64,000 nt of DNA from Desulfobulbaceae bacterium (GCA_018335795.1 JAGXRP010000035.1:1-64000); one strand, 5' to 3'; shown: positions 26,377-35,327, numbered from the stretch's first letter. The notes: generated by a model from the sequence alone, not told the origin. A program made the numbers and translations.

Positions 26377-26796
26377 ATGAAAGTTAACAAAATAGTAGAA
26401 TTGAAAACGCAGTACAGTTTTGAAGCGCCTGTTTTTGATGCACATGGCAAAGCAGGCACTTCACAATCTGCCGAATTGAAAAACAAGCTGGATTTGAACA
26501 GCTATTTGGCACCTTTCCCCGGGGAGACTTATTTAGTCAAGGTTTCCGGCGAGAGTATGATAAATGAAGGAATTTATGATGGCGATATTCTCGTTGTGAA
26601 TAAAAGGGACCGACCTGTGGACGGAAAGGTGGTCATAGCCTCATTAAACGGTGAAATGGCTGTTAAAACCTACCGCGACATAGGCGGTGTAATTTACCTT
26701 TTCTCAGCGAACGATAAATTTTTACCGATTGAAATTAAACCATTTTGGGAATTTGAGATTCAGGGAGTCGTCAAGCACGTGATTCATGCTGTCTAA
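26377..26796 (+). CDS. umuD: UmuD-like S24 peptidase, catalytic Ser/Lys intact
   Basis: This 139-residue protein is the length of E. coli UmuD. KAGTSQ at 25-30 provides the Ala-Gly cleavage site, VKVSGESMINEGIYDGDIL carries the nucleophile Ser60, and MAVKTYR carries Lys97. Upon RecA filament contact, UmuD-type proteins cut themselves and the shortened form joins a UmuC polymerase for translesion synthesis. No umuC is present in the window, so a partner polymerase would have to be encoded elsewhere. It overlaps the convergent mtaB by 4 bases. A palindrome lies just upstream. Confidence 0.85.
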   Translation: MKVNKIVELKTQYSFEAPVFDAHGKAGTSQSAELKNKLDLNSYLAPFPGETYLVKVSGESMINEGIYDGDILVVNKRDRPVDGKVVIASLNGEMAVKTYRDIGGVIYLFSANDKFLPIEIKPFWEFEIQGVVKHVIHAV

Positions 26797-28088
26797 TCGT
26801 TGATTACACTTCCGAATGCGTAGTCTCCGTGGACTGATTCGACCATAACTTTGACAAAACTTTTTGCTAAGTTTTCGTCACCTTCAAATTTGACTCGGAC
26901 GTAGTTTTCCGACCAACTTTTCCATGTTCTCGTGCTTTTATCGTAGGATTCGGGGATTACTGTCGCAATTTTCCCGACTCTGCTTGCATAAAATGAGCGC
27001 TGCTTGGCTTGTGATAGATCACGGAGTAGATTAGTGCGTTCTTTTCGGATATGAACAGGAACGACTCCGTCGAAACTTGCAGCCGGAGTATTATCACGCT
27101 CGGAATAGGTAAAAACGTGAAAATAGCTCGCAGGAAGCTCGTCCAACAAATCATAAGTTTCGCGGAAATGCTCATCTGTTTCGCCCGGGAAGCCCACTAT
27201 GACATCAATTCCGAGTCCGCAATTTGGGATATTTTCTTTGATTTTGTAAATCAAATCTTTGTAAAACGATGCTTTGTAGCGACGCTTCATTTTTTTCAGA
27301 ATCTCCGACGAACCGCTTTGCAATGGAATATGAAAATGTGGACAAAATACGTCAGAAGCCGCAACAGCACGTAAAATTCTGTCATTGAGCAAATTCGGCT
27401 CAATTGACGAAATCCTAATTCTCAAATCCGGCTTCATCGAATCCATCAATTCCACTACGTCCGCAAATGTTTTGCCGTCCGGAGTGCTGTAATCCCCAAG
27501 ATTTATCCCCGAAATCACAACTTCCTTATAGCCGGATGCCACAATTTTATTAATTTGCTCAGGTATCAGAGCGAATGGAATACTTCTCGAACTACCGCGC
27601 GCATAGGGAATCGTGCAGAAAGTGCAAAAATAATCGCATCCGTCCTGAAGCTTCAAAAATGCACGAGTTCGTAGCTCATTATCGGTTGTGAGTGCGACGT
27701 CGAAGGGCAAATCCTCGATACACGAAACGTTTACCTGAGTTTGCTCTTTGCCCATTAGTTGATGCACGAGCGAGGGCACGCGGAATTTCTCCCGTTGACC
27801 GAAAACTGCATCCACACCTTCGATTTGCGATACCTCTTCGGGCTTGAGTTGAGCATAGCATCCCATTACGCCCAAAAAAGCGTCCGGGGATTGTCGCTTG
27901 GCACGACGGATTATTTTTCGTGCTTCGACATCGGCATTATTAGTCACCGAACAGGTGTTTATCAAGATTATATCGGCAGTGGTGCCAAATTCGGTTAAGG
28001 AATAGCCCAACTGCTCAAACTTATCTTTGATAGCCGCTGTTTCGGCATAATTGACTTTGCAACCTAATGTATGTAACGCTACTTTCAT
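26793..28088 (-). CDS. mtaB: tRNA (N6-threonylcarbamoyladenosine-37) methylthiotransferase MtaB
   Basis: This 431-residue radical-SAM enzyme starts with an N-terminal UPF0004 domain with LGCKVNYAET, NTCSVTNNAD and MGCYAQ (three Cys for one Fe-S cluster). The radical-SAM motif CDYFCTFCTIPYARG follows (CxxxCxxC), and a C-terminal TRAM-like region ends the protein. The SVTNNAD and KVNYAE variants are typical of MtaB (t6A) and less so of MiaB. It adds a methylthio group to t6A37 of tRNA. Monocistronic. Confidence 0.93.
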   Translation of the reverse strand: MKVALHTLGCKVNYAETAAIKDKFEQLGYSLTEFGTTADIILINTCSVTNNADVEARKIIRRAKRQSPDAFLGVMGCYAQLKPEEVSQIEGVDAVFGQREKFRVPSLVHQLMGKEQTQVNVSCIEDLPFDVALTTDNELRTRAFLKLQDGCDYFCTFCTIPYARGSSRSIPFALIPEQINKIVASGYKEVVISGINLGDYSTPDGKTFADVVELMDSMKPDLRIRISSIEPNLLNDRILRAVAASDVFCPHFHIPLQSGSSEILKKMKRRYKASFYKDLIYKIKENIPNCGLGIDVIVGFPGETDEHFRETYDLLDELPASYFHVFTYSERDNTPAASFDGVVPVHIRKERTNLLRDLSQAKQRSFYASRVGKIATVIPESYDKSTRTWKSWSENYVRVKFEGDENLAKSFVKVMVESVHGDYAFGSVIND

Positions 28089-28148
28089 TCAACTCATACT
28101 TATTCAATACAATTAAATGAAAACGTTTAACTTATGATTTTATTCCTT

Positions 28149-30449
28149 TTATCTCTGCACCATCACCTTAATTGTTTTGGCTTCGGTGCCGTGCTTGATT
28201 CGCATCAGATAGATGCCGGGCTCGACGCCGGAGCAATTCCAAATCACGTTTCCGCTGTAACTTGTGTGAGGCTCGATACGAATGCTCGATTCATCAGAAA
28301 CTTTGTTGCCCAACACATCATAAACAGCAATGTCATAATTTTCTACATCGAAGCTCATATCCCAATAAACTAAAGTCCTGACTTCATGCGATGCCGGCAT
28401 TGGGTAAGCCGGATAGCTATATAAATAGTTCATGTCCTCGGTTTGGTAATCTTCAACTGAGGCTGGGTTACTATTCAATTTTAAATTGTATAGCCCCATT
28501 GTTCGCTTTTCATCCATATAATATGCTATGAAAGTGCTGTCAAACTTTTGGAATTTCTTGAGTATTCTTCCGCCTTTAGGTAACAAGTAGTGATTCCATT
28601 TTGAGCGGTCAAAAATATCATCAGTGTAAAACAATGTATCTTCGATAGCTATATAATACACATTATCGTTAAAATCTATTGCGTTGCAATTTTCGTCGTA
28701 ATTGGGACTTACTTTGTACTGATAGAAAGTCTCCACGCTCATATTTGTCGTATTAAATATGTCAAAAGTTACTATTGAATCATTTTTGTCATAGTTTACA
28801 AAACAAACAAGTTTTCCTGCTTGAGTATCTAAGTCTTTGTATTGAATAAATGTATTGTTTACGCTATATTTTTTAATTGCATCGAATGATTTACCGGAGT
28901 TCAATGTTTGCTTAATTTCATAATGATTATCGAGAGAATTATAACAGAAAAAAGTATAATTTGTGGTGTCAACATAATAGACATAATTAATTACATAATT
29001 TGAGTCAAATAATGTATAATAGCCATTAAAATTTTTATCCATTACACGCAAACCAATGTAAGCTTTATTTTGCCAAATTGAGTAAGCAGTTGAAATAAAA
29101 TAATTATCTTTAATTTGTAGATTCGCAAAATTTTGAGTTGTACCATACTTTAAGTAAGGATGCTCTTTACTATCTACAAATATGCCACTTTTTCCATAAT
29201 CAGGTGATATATATAGCCCTTGTGTGCCATCATCCTCATTATTTCGAGTAAATAAGTAAAGCAAATCTTCTTCAGGGTTATAGTATTTAAATACAAATCT
29301 ATTATATTTACCAGACCTGCTAAAATCATATGTTGGTTGAAAAGTTATACCATTATCAGTTGTTTTATAAATATGCCCATAAAAGCTATTATTTGTTAAT
29401 TGAATAAAATATAAATATGTGGAATCATTCACTCGTTCCGGCAATGAACTTGCATAAAAAAATGAATGAAATTTGCATAATGTATCGTTCATCTCCTTTG
29501 AAATAATTAATTTATTGTTTCCAACAGCTATTAATCTCTCCTTATGTATTATAAAATCATTTGGTTTAAATGAATATATAGTCTCACGAATCAAAGGGAC
29601 ACTTGTTATTAATTCTAAAGAATCAGGGTTAATAACCTTATGTAGCCGAAATGGACCGGCATATTTTCCGAATGTTGGATTGTCAGAATAAACTAAATTG
29701 TACCATTTACTATCCAAATATTTAAAATAACCGTAATATTTTGAAGAATAAACACGTTCAATACTCGCGAAGTCGCTTGTTGTATAGCCTGTATTCCCAA
29801 TACGTGCATAAAATTTATTATCAATGATATCAACTTCATAAGTTGAAGTTATATTCGTACCAAATAGTTCAGAGAATGAAATTATATCTTGATTTTGCAA
29901 ATCTTTATCAAATCTGATAAATCTCGATGAATCAATTGCAACTATTAATTGTTCATTATAATATGCAAGAGATTTTCTATATTCAAATTTGAAATGACTA
30001 AATAAAGTAGGAGAGAGAATATCAAATTCATTCTTAATCTTAATATCATTACCAATTGTCATGACCTTTTCTGGAGTTCTAATAAAATAACCATGTGGAT
30101 ATTGAATTACAGCTAAAATATTTGTTTGTATATCTCCAACAATTTCCCAGCTTAAAAATTTGTCTATTGATTTGGCAAATTGCCCTACACTATTTAGAGC
30201 AATTACCTCTTCGTCATTCCAAAATATTTTCAGAATTTGATGACTTTCAAATACACTTATTTGCTCCCAAATATTACCATTATCATAACTGATGAGCATT
30301 GACCCATGGTCACCCCATGCGATTACTGTGTCGCCTTTAGCTTCGATTCCGATGAAATTTATATTCAAAGGGCTTAATTCCACCTGACTTTTAGATTCGT
30401 TTTGAAATTGAATCAATAAAACAATGTATATTATTAATAACTTTTTCAT
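28149..30449 (-). CDS. Large secreted beta-propeller-like protein with C-terminal T9SS sorting domain
   Basis: This ~766-residue protein has a signal peptide (MKKLLIIYIVLLIQFQNES). A long region follows of repeated sequences with G..I..S.D.G..W-type turns (IAWGDHGSMLISYDNGNIWEQ, YKTTDNGITFQ, YISPDYGKSG), like Asp-box/BNR or YCF48-type propellers. A final type A T9SS sorting domain (YSYPAYPMPASHE ... TIKVMVQR) ends it. It is exported by type IX secretion to the surface. ATG 30449 has AAGGA 7-8 bases upstream, better than the in-frame TTG at 30464. Ligand unknown. Confidence 0.8.
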   Translation of the reverse strand: MKKLLIIYIVLLIQFQNESKSQVELSPLNINFIGIEAKGDTVIAWGDHGSMLISYDNGNIWEQISVFESHQILKIFWNDEEVIALNSVGQFAKSIDKFLSWEIVGDIQTNILAVIQYPHGYFIRTPEKVMTIGNDIKIKNEFDILSPTLFSHFKFEYRKSLAYYNEQLIVAIDSSRFIRFDKDLQNQDIISFSELFGTNITSTYEVDIIDNKFYARIGNTGYTTSDFASIERVYSSKYYGYFKYLDSKWYNLVYSDNPTFGKYAGPFRLHKVINPDSLELITSVPLIRETIYSFKPNDFIIHKERLIAVGNNKLIISKEMNDTLCKFHSFFYASSLPERVNDSTYLYFIQLTNNSFYGHIYKTTDNGITFQPTYDFSRSGKYNRFVFKYYNPEEDLLYLFTRNNEDDGTQGLYISPDYGKSGIFVDSKEHPYLKYGTTQNFANLQIKDNYFISTAYSIWQNKAYIGLRVMDKNFNGYYTLFDSNYVINYVYYVDTTNYTFFCYNSLDNHYEIKQTLNSGKSFDAIKKYSVNNTFIQYKDLDTQAGKLVCFVNYDKNDSIVTFDIFNTTNMSVETFYQYKVSPNYDENCNAIDFNDNVYYIAIEDTLFYTDDIFDRSKWNHYLLPKGGRILKKFQKFDSTFIAYYMDEKRTMGLYNLKLNSNPASVEDYQTEDMNYLYSYPAYPMPASHEVRTLVYWDMSFDVENYDIAVYDVLGNKVSDESSIRIEPHTSYSGNVIWNCSGVEPGIYLMRIKHGTEAKTIKVMVQR

Positions 30450-30529
30450 AAAAATGTCCTTCAAAATAAATTCTGTATATATTACTTAAACACATGAAAA
30501 TACGATTTGTTGCATTATGAACAAAAAAT

Positions 30530-30562
30530 AATAAAACTACCGGCGAGTAAAAACTCGCCAGC
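30530..30562 (-). terminator. Terminator after the Cys-rich secreted gene
   Basis: ggcgagt (30542-30548) and actcgcc (30553-30559) form a perfect 7-bp GC-rich stem with a 4-base loop. The minus-strand side continues into a T-rich stretch (gttttattatttttt). It lies 20 bases after the stop at 30579. Confidence 0.75.
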
Positions 30563-30578
30563 AGTCTCTTACAAATTA

Positions 30579-31247
30579 CTATTCACTTGGGTTACATAGA
30601 GTAGAATTAGGTATTGTAAAACATTCAGTTTCTTCAAATTCATTTTCGGGGTCTTTTACAGGTCCAGTTGGGCATTTACCAACAGAACCACTATATGATT
30701 GAAGAATTTTAATCGCTTGAGGTGGATTTGCGGTAGCATCCCAACAGTATCTCCATACTTCATCGCAAGTATTATCATTTTCAGGACATACCTTAAACCA
30801 TATATTGCCCATAAATTTTTGCTTTACCCAACATAGGTTCTTAATAACTGTATATTCAATAATATTTTGTTGATTCTCGCAAGGAGCTATTTCGTTATTA
30901 ACACATATAAATGTCTTAATGAATGAATACGAAGTAACAATTTTGTCAATTTCATTCGCTATATAAGTATCATCTGCACCATACGGGCATTCTGGATCCT
31001 TTTTTGTAAATGCAAGCACTTGTATTGCTCCAAAAGGGTGGATATAAGCACACATAAAGCAAATTTCAACTTCGTATTCGCAACCATTTACCCAAATATT
31101 ATCAACAATTATTGACGAAAATGGTGATTCGCATTCTTTGCCAGGTTTGGCAGTTGTATTATTTGTGAAAGAAATCACAAGAAAAGGCAAAATAAATACT
31201 GTTAAAAGTATTATTCTTGATAAGTTATTCAAAGTTCTTATCATCAT
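30579..31247 (-). CDS. Cys-rich exported protein of unknown function
   Basis: This ~222-residue protein has a clear signal peptide (NLSRIILLTVFILPFLVIS). The mature domain holds about sixteen cysteines (GKECES, NGCEYEVEICFMCAY, DPECPYG, FICVN, PCEN, LCWVK, VCPENDNTCDEVWRYCW, GKCPT, ECFT, LCNPS), suggesting disulfides outside the cytoplasm. The family is not recognised, and there is no lipobox or sorting domain. ATG 31247 is chosen because GGAG lies 6 bases upstream; the ATG at 31259 contains that site. Its own terminator follows. Confidence 0.6.
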   Translation of the reverse strand: MMIRTLNNLSRIILLTVFILPFLVISFTNNTTAKPGKECESPFSSIIVDNIWVNGCEYEVEICFMCAYIHPFGAIQVLAFTKKDPECPYGADDTYIANEIDKIVTSYSFIKTFICVNNEIAPCENQQNIIEYTVIKNLCWVKQKFMGNIWFKVCPENDNTCDEVWRYCWDATANPPQAIKILQSYSGSVGKCPTGPVKDPENEFEETECFTIPNSTLCNPSE

Positions 31248-31324
31248 TTTAGACTCCATAATTTAAAAAATTGTTTAAATAAAGTGAATTAATTCATTAT
31301 ATCTCAACAAAATTTCGTACTTTT

Positions 31325-31364
31325 GTATGTTACTAGTTTGTCAGTAGCTATGCTACTAACATAC
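31325..31364. repeat. Imperfect 12-bp inverted repeat in the intergenic region
   Basis: gtatgttactag (31325-31336) pairs with ctactaacatac (31353-31364) with one mismatch. A nested 6-bp agtagc/gctact hairpin lies inside. It could form a long hairpin in RNA or a cruciform; no flanking T-run. Confidence 0.5.
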
Positions 31365-31411
31365 GAAAATGCTGAGAAATAGGGATTCTTGCAGAAACTT
31401 TAGTTCTGAGT

Positions 31412-31510
31412 ATTGAAGAAAAAGCCGAGTTTAAATCCCCGTGAAATGACTCGGCTTTTTCGTTTCGCAATTCCAAGCATCTCTGCCTCAATTTAGTGTT
31501 ATTCATTTTC
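31412..31510 (-). ncRNA. Candidate small RNA (or very short ORF) with strong terminator
   Basis: A minus-strand promoter-like pair at 31516-31546 would start transcription near 31509, and a strong hairpin at 31418-31461 would end it, giving a transcript of about 90 bases. An alternative is a 52-codon ORF from ATG 31506 (MNNTKLRQRCLELRNEK...) that reads through the hairpin and has no ribosome site. I cannot decide between them. Confidence 0.3.
31418..31461. terminator. Strong bidirectional-looking hairpin terminator
   Basis: Arms gaaaaagccgagt (31418-31430) and actcggctttttc (31449-31461) form a 13-bp perfect stem with A-run before and T-run after. It is about 210 bases past motA and 170 bases before the Cys-rich gene, so it may insulate the flagellar operon from the gene below. 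Confidence 0.75.
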
Positions 31511-31515
31511 TTATG

Positions 31516-31546
31516 CAAATCTAATAAAAAATATAATACTAAGCAA
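31516..31546 (-). promoter_or_regulatory. Candidate Bacteroidota-type promoter on the minus strand
   Basis: TAGATTTG (31523-31516) fits TAnnTTTG, and a TTG (31546-31544) lies 20 bases upstream. It faces the strong hairpin at 31418-31461 and, beyond it, the Cys-rich gene. Confidence 0.4.
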
Positions 31547-31669
31547 GCAAAAAATAAATTATGAGCGATAATTAATATTTAGGCGACACTTTGTTCATAA
31601 ATGAATAGAAATTGTGCCTATCTGTGTAGCTTGTTACTTAACAAATTATAATAAATAGGAATATTTAAC

Positions 31670-32524
31670 TTATTGTTTTTTAATCGTGTTGTCAACGATT
31701 GAATTGCCTGAGTCTGTGATTTTGTCAGGCGGGGGAATGTTATAGATTTTACGTCCTTTGTAAATTTGCTCCTGCTCTTCGAGAGGAAATGCTGAAATCA
31801 GTCTGGCACGAATAACCGTAGGAGTCTCGCCGGATTGAACAGCTTCTACGCCGTCCAACATCATTTGCAGTAAGTTGATTTCATTATCGTGAATCGTCCG
31901 AAGCTTGTCACCCATAGGCAACCAGACTATGTTTGCCATCAAAATCCCCCACAAAGTAGCTATGAACGCAGTGCCAATGTGGCGAATCAAAATATTCGGG
32001 TCCGAGCCGACAGATGCGAAAGAGAGGATGAGTCCCATCACAGTCCCGATGATGCCCATAGTAGGGGAGTAGCCGCCCAATTTGTTGAAAAATCCGATAT
32101 TGACCATGTGGCGTTCGGAAATATAATGGATTTCGTTGTTGGCTATTCGGTTGAAAGTGTCGGGAGTCGCACCGTCTATACATATTTCGAAGAATTTTTT
32201 CAGATACGGATGTTTTGCATTTTTCAATTTCCCTTCTAATGCCAATATCCCGTCGCGCCGTGCTATTGCTGCATATTGGATGATTTGCTCTAAAATTTCT
32301 TTGAAGTCATAAACGGGTGGATTGAAAGCGATTTTGAACAATCGGGGCAATCTTTTTATCATCGCAAAATCATGCCCGGCAATGCCTGCGGCTAAGGTCC
32401 CGACGATGACTATGGTCATACCCGGAATCAAGAACAGCATATCAGGGGTGCCACCTTCGAAGAAGAATGAACCCAATATCGCTGCTAAACCGAGCAGAAT
32501 TCCAAATAAAGTGCTACCTTTCAT
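31670..32524 (-). CDS. motA: Flagellar motor stator protein MotA
   Basis: This 284-residue protein has four membrane helices (two N-terminal at 1-50, two at about 150-205) and the MotA motifs LIPGMTIVIVGTLAAG, YSPTMGIIGTVMGLI and FIATLWGILMANIVWLP. A large cytoplasmic loop between helices 2 and 3 interacts with FliG. MotA with MotB forms the ion-conducting stator. No motB follows here, although motA is the last gene of the flagellar operon. The C-terminus is proline- and charge-rich (YNIPPPDKITDSGNS). Confidence 0.92.
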   Translation of the reverse strand: MKGSTLFGILLGLAAILGSFFFEGGTPDMLFLIPGMTIVIVGTLAAGIAGHDFAMIKRLPRLFKIAFNPPVYDFKEILEQIIQYAAIARRDGILALEGKLKNAKHPYLKKFFEICIDGATPDTFNRIANNEIHYISERHMVNIGFFNKLGGYSPTMGIIGTVMGLILSFASVGSDPNILIRHIGTAFIATLWGILMANIVWLPMGDKLRTIHDNEINLLQMMLDGVEAVQSGETPTVIRARLISAFPLEEQEQIYKGRKIYNIPPPDKITDSGNSIVDNTIKKQ

Positions 32525-32542
32525 AAAACTAATGTAATCATT

Positions 32543-33532
32543 CTATCTGAGAAAATCAAATAAAGAATTTCGCATTATCGAACTTCCCACTTGGAGCGAG
32601 TATCTCAACGCAATTTCTTCCATTTGCAAATTGACTGCGGTACGGGCTACATCAGTGTCTTCTTTGATTGAGCGATATTCTTTCAATCTAATTGTTTCCG
32701 AAGTAGTTTGGTCGGCTATTAATTCAAGTCTGTTGATTTTTGCACCATTCTCGCCATTTGCTTTGTCAATTTTTTCAGTATAGTCTGCTAATTTTTTTTG
32801 CAATATATTTAATTTATCAAAATCATCTGTATTAATATTATCGAATTCTTGACGTGGAGTGCCATCAGCCTTGAATGCCAAGAGATTATAAAGTTCGAGT
32901 ATTGAATCGAATAATTCAAAATCTTCGCCAAAAATATCATCAGCTTTTGTATTAATTATTTCGGTTGTTTTGCCGTCTTTATTAATTATTCTATCTTTGA
33001 AATTTCCATGAAAAACGAGTTCCATTCCCGACGGGTTTTCAGCTGTTGGCGGTACTTTTTTTAATTCAAATGGTACTTTATTATTTTCGGGAGCATCAGC
33101 CATTGATTCAGGTGTAGTCTTAGTCCCCGAAAATAAATATTTCCCGTTGAAATCAACATTGCTTTGCTTCAGAATGTCTTCCATGATACCTTTTATAAAG
33201 ACCGAGAGCGAATGTGCATTACCGGAATTACCTATTTGAGTGGCATCAATTGCTAATTCTCTGATTTTGCGGACATTATCGGAAATAAATTCTAAGCTTT
33301 CCTCGACAGCCCGTAATTCACTTAGAGAATCTTGAATAATATTATAATAATTATCATTTTGGGCAATTTTTGAGGAAAACATTTTTGCATCTACAAAATT
33401 AGACGGATTATCCGATAGCGACGTAATATCTTTTCCTGTGGAAAGTCTGATTTCTTCTTTGAATTTTCGGTTCTGAATTTCATCCAAATTTCGTTGATAA
33501 GGAATGAATGTTGATTTATGTGTAACGCGCAT
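32543..33532 (-). CDS. flgL: Flagellar hook-associated protein 3 (HAP3)
   Basis: This 329-residue protein has a flagellin-like N-terminus (LDEIQNRKFKEEIRLSTGKDITSLSDNPSNFVDA), a variable middle with NGKYLFSGTKTTPES, and a flagellin-like C-terminus (DVARTAVNLQMEEIALRYSLQVGSSIM). It joins the hook to the filament outside the cell. It directly follows flgK (2 bases) and is read before motA. Confidence 0.93.
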   Translation of the reverse strand: MRVTHKSTFIPYQRNLDEIQNRKFKEEIRLSTGKDITSLSDNPSNFVDAKMFSSKIAQNDNYYNIIQDSLSELRAVEESLEFISDNVRKIRELAIDATQIGNSGNAHSLSVFIKGIMEDILKQSNVDFNGKYLFSGTKTTPESMADAPENNKVPFELKKVPPTAENPSGMELVFHGNFKDRIINKDGKTTEIINTKADDIFGEDFELFDSILELYNLLAFKADGTPRQEFDNINTDDFDKLNILQKKLADYTEKIDKANGENGAKINRLELIADQTTSETIRLKEYRSIKEDTDVARTAVNLQMEEIALRYSLQVGSSIMRNSLFDFLR

Positions 33533-33534
33533 TT

Positions 33535-34974
33535 TTATCTCCCTAAATTAACTATAGTTGCAAGCAATTCATTCGTAACAGAAACTATACGAGAAGACGC
33601 TTCGAATGCTTTTTGATATTTTATCAAACTGATTGCCTCTTCGTCAAGGTTAACTCCCATAATAGATTCGCGTTGCGAATTTAATTGGTCGTTGATTAAT
33701 CCCATTGTTTTGTAGCCGTTTTCAGCTTCGCGAGCTATTAATCCAATTTTACCCAAAAACCCATTGAAATATTCAATAGGATTAGCGTTATTGAAAAAAT
33801 CCGGAGTTTGCGACAATCGAGCAATTGCTTGTGCAATAGACGAATTACCGGGTTCACCTGCACTATCGGAAAGCGGAATGTCTCGCGGGTTATTTTTTAT
33901 ATCATCGGAAATTCGAATATTAAATGCGTTTAATTCCAAATCAGTTGGGTCGAAAAATCGTCGCATAGGTGGGAGACCATCTGCATCATCCAAACCATAG
34001 CCGCCCATCATCATATCGTTCACTTTTTGGGCAAATACCCGGACGAAAGCATGAAAATCCTTAGCTTCCGAAAATTCATTTCCACTATACTTTTCATTCA
34101 TTTTGACATTGAAAATCTGCAAGTTAGCATTGATTTCGCCACCTTGTGTGCTAATGTCAGTTTCGAGATTTTTAGCTTTGTCAAATTTGAACAATCTCAC
34201 AGTTTGTTCGCCCGTCACATCGTTTACCACTATAGTAGCGCGGAGTTCTTTGCTACTTGTGGAAGTGACCAGATCAATCCCATTGATGAATACATTTACA
34301 GTCCCGTCGTCATTTTTTCCTACATTTATATCAACGTATTTGGATAATTCCTCAAGCAAATTTTCTCTTGTATCAATATATGTAAGAGCTGAATTTGCAG
34401 AATCAGTTCCACTTCCGGCTATTTGTTTGTTAATTTCTGTGATTTGAGTCGCCAAACGGTTGATTTCCGTTACGTTAGAATTAACCTTTGCCAATGCTTC
34501 GTTCCGCAAATCCTGCATTCCATATGCAATTCTGTTAATTCTGTCGGTCAAAGTCTGAGACTGGGTAGTCAAGTAACTACGTATAGAAATACTCTCGGGT
34601 TTGAGAGCCAATTCATCGAAAGTTTTGAAGAAATTGGTAATCAAATCAGCAACGCCATTGTCGCCGGGTTCAGCCAAAACTGTTTCGACACGTCTGTAAA
34701 AACTTGCTTGAGTGCCGTAATTGCTCAACCGTGCCATAGAGTTCCTAACTTCACGGTCGTAATATGATTCGCGGAAGGATTGTAATTTGTCATATAAAAC
34801 ACCGGTACCGAGATAGTTACCGTTGATTTTTAGCGGGTTTGTTTCCTTCAAAATTGCGGCACGACGCGAGTAGCCCGGAGTGTTGACATTAGCAATATTA
34901 TTACTGGTTACGTCAAGCCCCAAGCGCTGGGCTAATAAAGCCCTTTTGCCAATTTCGAGGGAAGAAAAACTCAT
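33535..34974 (-). CDS. flgK: Flagellar hook-associated protein 1 (HAP1)
   Basis: This 479-residue protein begins LEIGKRALLAQRLGLDVTSNNIANVNTPGYSRR, the rod/hook family N-terminal motif. A long coiled-coil D0/D1 region and a C-terminus EAISLIKYQKAFEASSRIVSVTNELL complete it. It caps the hook at the filament junction. Its start overlaps the stop of the IVP-like gene (TAATG), so the two are translationally coupled; flgL follows. Confidence 0.94.
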   Translation of the reverse strand: MSFSSLEIGKRALLAQRLGLDVTSNNIANVNTPGYSRRAAILKETNPLKINGNYLGTGVLYDKLQSFRESYYDREVRNSMARLSNYGTQASFYRRVETVLAEPGDNGVADLITNFFKTFDELALKPESISIRSYLTTQSQTLTDRINRIAYGMQDLRNEALAKVNSNVTEINRLATQITEINKQIAGSGTDSANSALTYIDTRENLLEELSKYVDINVGKNDDGTVNVFINGIDLVTSTSSKELRATIVVNDVTGEQTVRLFKFDKAKNLETDISTQGGEINANLQIFNVKMNEKYSGNEFSEAKDFHAFVRVFAQKVNDMMMGGYGLDDADGLPPMRRFFDPTDLELNAFNIRISDDIKNNPRDIPLSDSAGEPGNSSIAQAIARLSQTPDFFNNANPIEYFNGFLGKIGLIAREAENGYKTMGLINDQLNSQRESIMGVNLDEEAISLIKYQKAFEASSRIVSVTNELLATIVNLGR

Positions 34975-35327
34975 TAATTAAGGCTTCCGCTGTTTACCAT
35001 TAAATTTTCAGTAATATTGTCAATTTTGCTTATAACTTCGGAATAATCGGTATATTTGATTTTTTGCAGTAATTCAAGATAGTCCTTACATTCCTGCAAA
35101 TTTCCGACAATTTCGATAAAACCACGAATCTTGGCGATTTTAGTCTCTTTTTCAAAACTCAAAGCCATTTGTTCGGGTAGTACTTCAATTATTTTACCCA
35201 TTCGCGATTGTAATTGGTACAACTCACAATCAGGCAAAGCAAAAATGATTGATTCAATTTGTTGCTTCAATTCGTATGCTTTTTCAATCATACTCCTGTT
35301 TAAACCTTGACCTACACTCATCTCCAT
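34974..35327 (-). CDS. Small helical protein resembling the four-helix-bundle S23/IVP family
   Basis: This ~117-residue all-helical protein sits between flgN and flgK. Its layout AYELKQQIESIIFALPDCELYQLQSRMGKI ... FIEIVGNLQECKDYLELLQ matches the pattern of four-helix-bundle proteins encoded by 23S rRNA intervening sequences (A.EL...I...LP..E.Y.L..Q....  FI.I..G.L.E...YL.L). In this operon it may be a flagellar chaperone or regulator; that role is inferred from position. Start among ATG 35327, ATG 35321 or TTG 35333 is uncertain. It overlaps flgK by one base. Confidence 0.55.
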   Translation of the reverse strand: MEMSVGQGLNRSMIEKAYELKQQIESIIFALPDCELYQLQSRMGKIIEVLPEQMALSFEKETKIAKIRGFIEIVGNLQECKDYLELLQKIKYTDYSEVISKIDNITENLMVNSGSLN

